Source: Multifurca ochricompacta (Eukaryota; Basidiomycota; Agaricomycetes; Russulales; Russulaceae). Taken from it: 64,000 nt of DNA. Location: contig WTXG01000144.1 in NCBI GenBank assembly GCA_022496185.1, positions 27,443-91,442 of the forward strand, written 5' to 3'. The notes under the pieces are model-generated. The model did no database searches. It had not been told where the DNA came from and was given only the letters and a program-made list of their open reading frames with translations. Shown one piece after another: positions 56,533 to 64,000 of the stretch. The position numbers were made by a program, and so were the translations under genes. Numbering within the stretch: the first letter of the stretch is position 1; every line of letters begins with the position of its first letter.

Positions 56533-58955
56533 CTAGTTCTCTACACGTCGTTGACGCAAAGAAAGTGGGAGTCCGCCTGCAACTTTTCTGCTGCTGGCAG
56601 ACGCCGAGAGGCCAACTTTCTGAATCTTTGCTAGTCTGGGAGACGAAAGAATGGGTTATATCAGCGGGGCAAGCTGGAAAAACGGACCTGCGAAGACCAG
56701 CCCATGCAACGAGAAATGCGATGAGAGTAGATGCGATAGACATCCCCATAAACGCGTACGGATTATCTTCCATCTGAGTTGTAAGCTGGAGGCAGTCAGG
56801 AACGTGAGACGATGAACGTGCGAAGTAGGCTGATAAGCTGGGAGCGAAAAAAGGTATATCTCCGGGCTTACGTTCATACCGAATAGCCCTGCGATCAGAG
56901 CCCCCATCCCAATGCCCATCGTGCCGATGGATACCTACGAAACGCGGGTGATGGTAAGAAAAAAACAGGCGGAGAGGCACGTTTCGTCACCTTCAGATCA
57001 AGTGCCAGCAAGGCATTCCGATTCGAGTCTAGTATAAGCTCAACAATCTCTTGGGTCGATTGCACATTGCCCTTTTGAGTGAAAATGACATGTTTGTCAG
57101 CGAAAACACATTGTCAGAGGCGAAAGGCGATCTCAGACATGGATGTTCTCGGCTTCATTTACTATTTCTTCGACTTGCTTCGAGAATGTTTCCAAAAGTA
57201 GCTCTAGCTCTTCGTGATCGCTGAGTTGGCGACGAACGTCGTTCCGCCTATCGGTCAAATACATCGACGCTAGATCCTCGTCTATTCACAAAAGATTGTT
57301 AGGCCGAAAGTAGGTTTCCGATCACAATTCATTCACCTTGCTCCAACACTTCCTCAAAGGACGCCTCCACCTGTTCCCAAGCATGTCAAAGGGCCTTCGA
57401 AAGAGGACTCGAGGCGGCCAAGGAAAGAAGATACTCACCAACTTCACCCTATTCTGGAAGCTTGTCAATCGTCGAGAATAATGTAACAGGCGCTTGAACT
57501 TGTCGTGATCAATATCATCTTCAAGCTCTGCGAGCAACCCGCCAACGAGGTTGCGAATGAAGACCATCTCAGCCTCCAGAGCGCTCACAACGGAGATGAA
57601 AATGGACTCCAAGGCGCTAGAAAGTCAGAGTGCCAGATTGGGCAAAAAACTGGACGACCTCGTGACAATAGTCACATACCGAAACTCGTACGGCAGACCG
57701 TAACCCCTCGTTTTGAGATTGTGCTGAAAAAAAAAATTGAAACACGTTGATAATGGAACGACATTACCGGAGAACAGGTGAACACACCTCTAGATGGTAA
57801 AGGAACACAGAATGGAGCCGAGAGTCGGTTGATCCGTAAGTGTCGAACAAAACTACGGCATCCGCTTTGACGAGCGCCCGTATATGAAGCACGTTCACCT
57901 GACGCACAATCGATGGACGATCAGCCGGCGAGAGTGCCGCAGAGCCCAGAATTTAAAATAAAAAAATAAAAAAAAATGTACAAGGATGGCTTCTCGTCGG
58001 GGAAGAATAGTAGGAACCAGGTTTGGGATCCTGGAATCAATCTTGCGCAAATCTCGTGGCTATTCGAGACGCCCAAGGTCACCTGGATGAGCGCATGCAT
58101 TCGTATGGGAAGGCGTACTTACGTTTAGACGGTGCTCTGCACACAAGTCTGACCTCTTAAACTGGCCCGAGATAGTTTTCACGTTCCCTGACAAAAAGCG
58201 AACGCGTAAGCAAGGATGACTAGAACAAGGCGAAAGGGTGGCCTAAATGGTCCATCATCAGACAATCCCGCCAGTATGGAAGGGTGAAAGGGCGGCGCGT
58301 GTTCGCGGGAATGCGTAAAAAAACTCGAGGCACATCGTCATTAATATGAAGCGCCACTTAACGCGATCCTCGTAGAACCACGCATGATTGGCACACCCGA
58401 GATGCAATGAATAAGACGAAGACAAAGATGATGAAGATGAGGTGTGTGATTGAATGGCGTTTGGCGTACCCTCTGCATCAAGAACGGTACCTATTGTGTG
58501 GAGATAAATTGATTGAGCGAGCTCGCGATATGGAAATGTAACGAGGCTGACTCACAGCGCAACATGAGGTCTGTCTGCTGACGACCTTTGATCGCCTCTA
58601 AGACAGCTGTCTTGGCCGCTTCCTCGTGTGCGTCAGAATCATTCAAGGGACTAGGACCAGTGGTCGGTCGAAGATTAAACTTTGTAGCCCACGACATTGG
58701 GCGAGCGTTGAGCCGGACATGAGACAATGGGTTAGCTGGAGAAGTCCGGGAATGCTGGGACAATGATGCATGAAGCCATGATGGGTTCGCAAGTGTCGAG
58801 GATGATCGAATGGCATGACCATAGCTGCCGTACAAGGAACGCGATGCGAGCTTGATGAAAGATGATTTATTGAATATACATATTATTGAAACAAGTCCCA
58901 TGTGAACGAATACGGGGCCTGTTGTGCGCTTTAGGGGTCGACCTAAGTAGGACAC
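56533..58955 (-). CDS. MRS2: MRS2-type mitochondrial Mg2+ channel (CorA superfamily)
   Basis: About ten short exons on the minus strand. The key motif is GTMGIGMGALIAGLFGMN (56872-56934): TM1 ending in the GMN signature of CorA/MRS2 channels. An intron follows, then MEDNPYAFMGMSIASTLIAF with TM2, and a basic tail (GLRRLAKIQKVGLSASASS) to TAG at 56533-56535. Upstream exons read STQEIVELILDSNRNALLAL; a 57322-57612 exon with ESIFISVVSALEAEMVFIRN; HIRALVKADAVVLFDTYG; and RDLRKIDSRIPNLVPTILPR, all usual for MRS2. The N-terminal part (58491-58955) is Ser/Arg-rich and fits a mitochondrial presequence; ATG choice (58955 or 58901) is open. Such proteins form a pentameric inner-membrane Mg2+ channel. 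It shares a ~0.7 kb promoter region with the next gene. Confidence 0.88.
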
Positions 58956-59659
58956 GGACGACGGGTGAGGAGAACCGTGACACGGAAAAACGAAACAACG
59001 AAACTGTTGTTCTTCAGTTCTTCAGGGATCAAGTGGGAGGGGGCCGGGGCGGGGCCAACTGACTTATTCTCGTCATGTGACTCTCATTCACTTGAATCAG
59101 GTTCCGCTGCTCCCACACAACGTCCGATATTTAATTTTAATTTTAATAAATTTAATTTACTTTATTTCTTTTCCTCAGCAGCAGCAGCAGCTTTGGACGA
59201 CGTCGACGTCCCCAACTCGAAACATAAACCCAGTCCCAGTGGGGAAATACGCAATTTCTGGTCCCATGCTGATCTTTTCAGGCACCGTTCAACCCCACGC
59301 ACTACAAAGCGGAATTAACCTTTCAACTTACGCGTATTCACATGTGACCATCTGACCTGACCTACCTGATGGGCACTCTTGTACATATGAGGCCTCAAAC
59401 TTCATACCGTGTACGTGTACAAAAAAACAAACAAACAATGATACCCAACCCACCCGTCCGGGGTAATCCGTTCCGGTAACTCGACAGAACGAATTTCCGT
59501 TTGACTGGTTATATTTTTTTTTTCCACGCTAGGGCAGCCAGCGCCATATCCACCGTTCCTTCCCGGGAAGGCTTCTCGATAGAGTTGGCGCTTTCACCCT
59601 CCTGCCCATAATCCATATCATGACTAGCAACTGGAATCCACTCTACCCCTTTCCCCGCA
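58956..59659. promoter_or_regulatory. Divergent intergenic region between MRS2 and NTase-like gene
   Basis: About 700 bp separate two divergent starts. TTTAATTTTAATTTTAATAA AT-rich tract near 59130-59150 and a T-rich run near 59513. No specific site recognised. Confidence 0.5.
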
Positions 59660-60503
59660 ATGCCTGAGACGCGTCGACTCTTGGAAGCTGCTAGTGCCCT
59701 CTCTTATGCACTTCGCGCACACGGTGTACCCCACGCTTTCTACGGAAGTACCTTCGTTGCCGTGCTAGCTAACAGCCCGCAAGCAGAGGTAAGACCTTGG
59801 ACATTTCCTCTACGGACAGACCGCCTTTTTGTGACCTCATCGTCTTACAGGAAATTTTTTGCATCGTCGAAGGTGGGACGGTCCATCCATTTCGTCGTGT
59901 CAGGCAGGCCCTGACCGGCAACGCGGACCTGACCATCACACCCTCTCCCTGGAGTAATCGGTATACTCTAATGCACTTCCGTCTCTGGAGAGCGACGATC
60001 TCGCTCAACGGTACCTTCATAGACTGCACACAAAATACCACCGCTGTATCCCTCCAATAGAGGTGAGACTCCCTTTTCTGACTATCCGCACCCGTTACGG
60101 ACTCCCGCTGACGTCGCCATCGACCTTCCTTTCCAGATCGAAATCCTTGCGGCGGGAGAATCTGGCCCGCGGCGCCTCGATGCACTCACAGTGGCAATTG
60201 TCAGTCGAGTACCTTTCCTGACCACTTCTGAGTTTGTGCGGGCGAAGCTAAACGCTTGGATGATGTGCGCACTGTCTCCGTTCATGTTCGCCCATCCACA
60301 CACTACCACTGATCCTTGATGACTTTTCCCTTACTAGTCGAGGCTCAGAACGGGATGCACAAGACATTGTCTTTATTTTCTGTCGATATTGGAATAATAT
60401 CGACATTAATCGCATCCCTGAACACGACATGGATCGATTTGTGGAGGTGGTGGGTGCAGCTGCGCCGGGATGGGCAGCGATAAAACGGAAATATGGTATG
60501 TGA
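59660..60503 (+). CDS. Nucleotidyltransferase-like hypothetical protein, five exons
   Basis: Exons 59660-59788, 59851-59960, 60023-60062, 60137-60264 and 60338-60503 with GT...AG borders throughout give a clean frame of 190 residues. It starts MPETRRLLEAASALSYALRA and ends AAIKRKYGM. The pattern GVPHAFYGSTFVAVLANSP..EIFCIVEGG followed by a strand IEILAAG and a helix SEFVRAKLNAWM..RDAQDIVFI resembles a nucleotidyltransferase fold (G-S, then acidic strand, AbiEii-like C-terminal helices), but the D-x-D positions are E-I-F-C, so activity may be lost. Fold assignment is inference; exon structure is firm. Similar lineage-specific proteins are common in Agaricomycetes. Confidence 0.72.
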
Positions 60504-61929
60504 GATTGCAACGTGGACTATAAACACCCCCCGAAGCCAATCAAAAAAACAAGCATGTACCAAACACACATAGGGTGTACTTACCTCGGGCAGCTTCATT
60601 TTGTTTTTCTTTTCTTTTGTTTTTTTCAACTGTAATACTTCGCATTTGGACACACACGTACGATATGATATGTACGGCACTTCTGGCCCCTATCATGCAT
60701 GTAACCCGTAACCGCTTCCTCTTTCACAGAGAGATACCCAAATGCCAATGCCTCATGGCAGGTATCAACGATACCGGCTAGTCGCGAAGTGTTCTGGTTC
60801 TGGTTCTGGTTCTGGTTCTAGGGCTTCGTACCCCAAAACCCGATGGGAGGGTGATGATCGGTGTGGGCGGTGGAGGGGGGAAAACATGCCGCGGGGAACT
60901 AAATACGGCAGGAGACCTCCGATTCACTCACTTCTAATTGCAATTGGGTCGAGCGGAAGTAGATTGATTTATGCAGAGATGGCTTTATCAATCAATCATA
61001 TCATCACAATGGTCCGGCTGCGAGGGCTGCCGATGACATGTTTGTGTGTGTATGGTGTAATGGTATGTGCACACATACATTTCATTTACATTTGCCATCT
61101 GCCATCAGCCATCAGAAAAGTACGGCTATCCCGATCGAACACAACCTGGGGTATAACCGGGTGGGTCTAGAACTTCATCGGTTGAAGTCTAAAACCCAGA
61201 GACAAATGCCAATAGACAATAAAATGTGCGCCATACTCGTCGGGGAGAGGGGCGAGGGGGAGAAATGGCCGATACCTCGGGACCCAATCATATTGATCGT
61301 GCACATCGCAATTTGTCGATTTCGCTATCATGATAAATGACCTGACCATTGTTTGTTGAATGTACATCTATGTATTTGGCCCTGCAAGTTCAAAGCGCAG
61401 CGCGCATGATGAAGCTATTGGTGCAACTGCGTGCGGCGGCGCGCCTTTGTTGCCCAAGTGCCTTTGATTGGGTTGGGTAAGAAAGCAAGCCAGCCGAGCT
61501 CACGGAATCTTGGGGGTCCCCCCCCCCCCTTTAACTTTTAACATAAACACCTTTATGGCCGTGTCACTTGCCCTGTGTTGATAATGGGGGGTTCTACGGT
61601 TCGGCCCATCCCACTTGTTACCTTCCTCTTCCTTCTTCCCAAGCGGACTTTCCAAAGTGGGGTTGGTTAATCAAGTAAGAATAGGAAATTTTTTTAAAAA
61701 AGGTTTCCTTCTTTTTTTTTTGCAGAGCCCCGAATGATCATGGCCAATTGTCATTTGTGAACTTACGCAGGCGCATGGCGGGCGTGGGGGGCGTAAAGTT
61801 TAAAATGTCAATTCCATGATGCGGAGTAACGTGTGACAATATAGTTGTCACGATGTCACGAGAGCATTACGCGTCGCGTCAGAGCTTCCGAGTGTCGAGA
61901 AACAAATTTGCAGCCTTAAACCTTCAATC
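60504..61929. other. Intergenic, upstream of RPT6
   Basis: No gene supported. GGTTCT microsatellite at about 60791-60819. C-run near 61518-61528 and T-runs near 61687-61723. The likely RPT6 promoter lies within about 200 bp before 61930. Confidence 0.55.
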
Positions 61930-63576
<1,647 letters not shown>

Positions 63577-64000
63577 TTCATTCTGAGCCACTGCCACTGC
63601 AAATGTATTTTAGTATCTCCTTGTTGGTCCGGCCAATATACCATCCAGCATATATTCACAGGCGTGCTATCGATCATGTCTGCTATCTCTTCGTGCTTCG
63701 TGGCATGATCCAAGGGAAACTTATAATGAATGGGGGAAGGGGGTGTAGAACGTTGCGTACGTACTTAATTATGTGTATGTGTACATGTATGAAGAACCGA
63801 ACGAGGAAGGGCTGTCTTGCACTCTACGCGCTAAAAGCCTTTTTTTTAATACGCCACCTACGCCACCGCCGCTAAATAAATAATATGAAAATGAGTTTTC
63901 AGTTTGTATTTTCAGTTGGTGTGTAAGAGAAAGTTAGAGAGCACTGACTCACGGGCAGAGGGGTCGGTCGAGGGGTCGAGTCGAGGGTCGAGTCGAGGAA
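63577..64000. other. RPT6 3' flank
   Basis: No gene seen. GGGTCGAG/TCGAGTCGAGG short tandem repeats at 63960-64000, continuing past the window end. Confidence 0.5.

Noticed and set aside
60791..60819. GGTTCT repeat as regulatory element or CRISPR-like array
   Set aside because: Simple microsatellite of under five units without spacers.
63960..64000. GTCGAG repeats as telomere
   Set aside because: Not a TTAGGG-type repeat and interrupted; a local low-complexity tract cut by the window end.

Overview
The window is nuclear DNA of a filamentous basidiomycete, most likely an Agaricomycete. Host genes carry many introns of about 50-75 bp, one gene belongs to the basidiomycete DUF6535 membrane family, and RPT6 and MRS2 orthologues are recognisable. 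It has two halves: a transposon block (1 to about 44,280) and an ordinary gene block (about 45,400-64,000).

Transposon block, left part (1-30,680). Five Ty1/Copia copies (+ strand) and three Ty3/Gypsy chromoviruses (- strand) are interleaved. Gypsy-3 (20,621-28,062, TSD ATCTA) sits in Copia-4 (15,758-29,723, TSD TAAGT). Copia-4 sits in the 3' LTR of Copia-3, which abuts the C-terminal end of a pogo-type transposase. Gypsy-2 (7,042-14,474) has both LTRs but mismatched flanks (Gypsy-1 gag on one side, Copia-3 RNase H on the other), which points to ectopic recombination. Copia-1 is cut by the window start.

Transposon block, right part (30,980-44,282). A tRNA-derived SINE is split by a hAT MITE. 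Copia-5 is split by a 6.5 kb hAT element with a decayed transposase, by a second MITE copy that itself contains another hAT-like element, and by several solo LTRs. Almost every insertion has a readable target duplication: 5 bp for LTR elements, 8 bp for hAT elements.

The most interesting features are in the retroelements. The Gypsy family has an extra 3' ORF with a coiled coil and a row of CCHC-like knuckles, overlapping the end of pol. Its primer-binding site is complementary to 11 nt of the LTR located at the predicted transcript start, as in Tf1 self-priming. The Copia LTRs carry a hairpin followed by two intron-like units in tandem, and this arrangement also occurs in a divergent LTR family. 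Many stop codons in old copies are CGA to TGA changes.

Gene block: a hypothetical gene (45.4-46.2 kb, -), a DUF6535 protein (46.2-49.2 kb, -), a single-pass membrane protein (50.5-51.8 kb, -), an MRS2-type Mg2+ channel (56.5-59.0 kb, -), a divergently transcribed NTase-like protein (59.7-60.5 kb, +) and the proteasome ATPase RPT6 (61.9-63.6 kb, +). RPT6 carries six apparent one-base deletions, five of them in short runs of one base, so long-read assembly errors are likely here and may also explain some transposon frameshifts.
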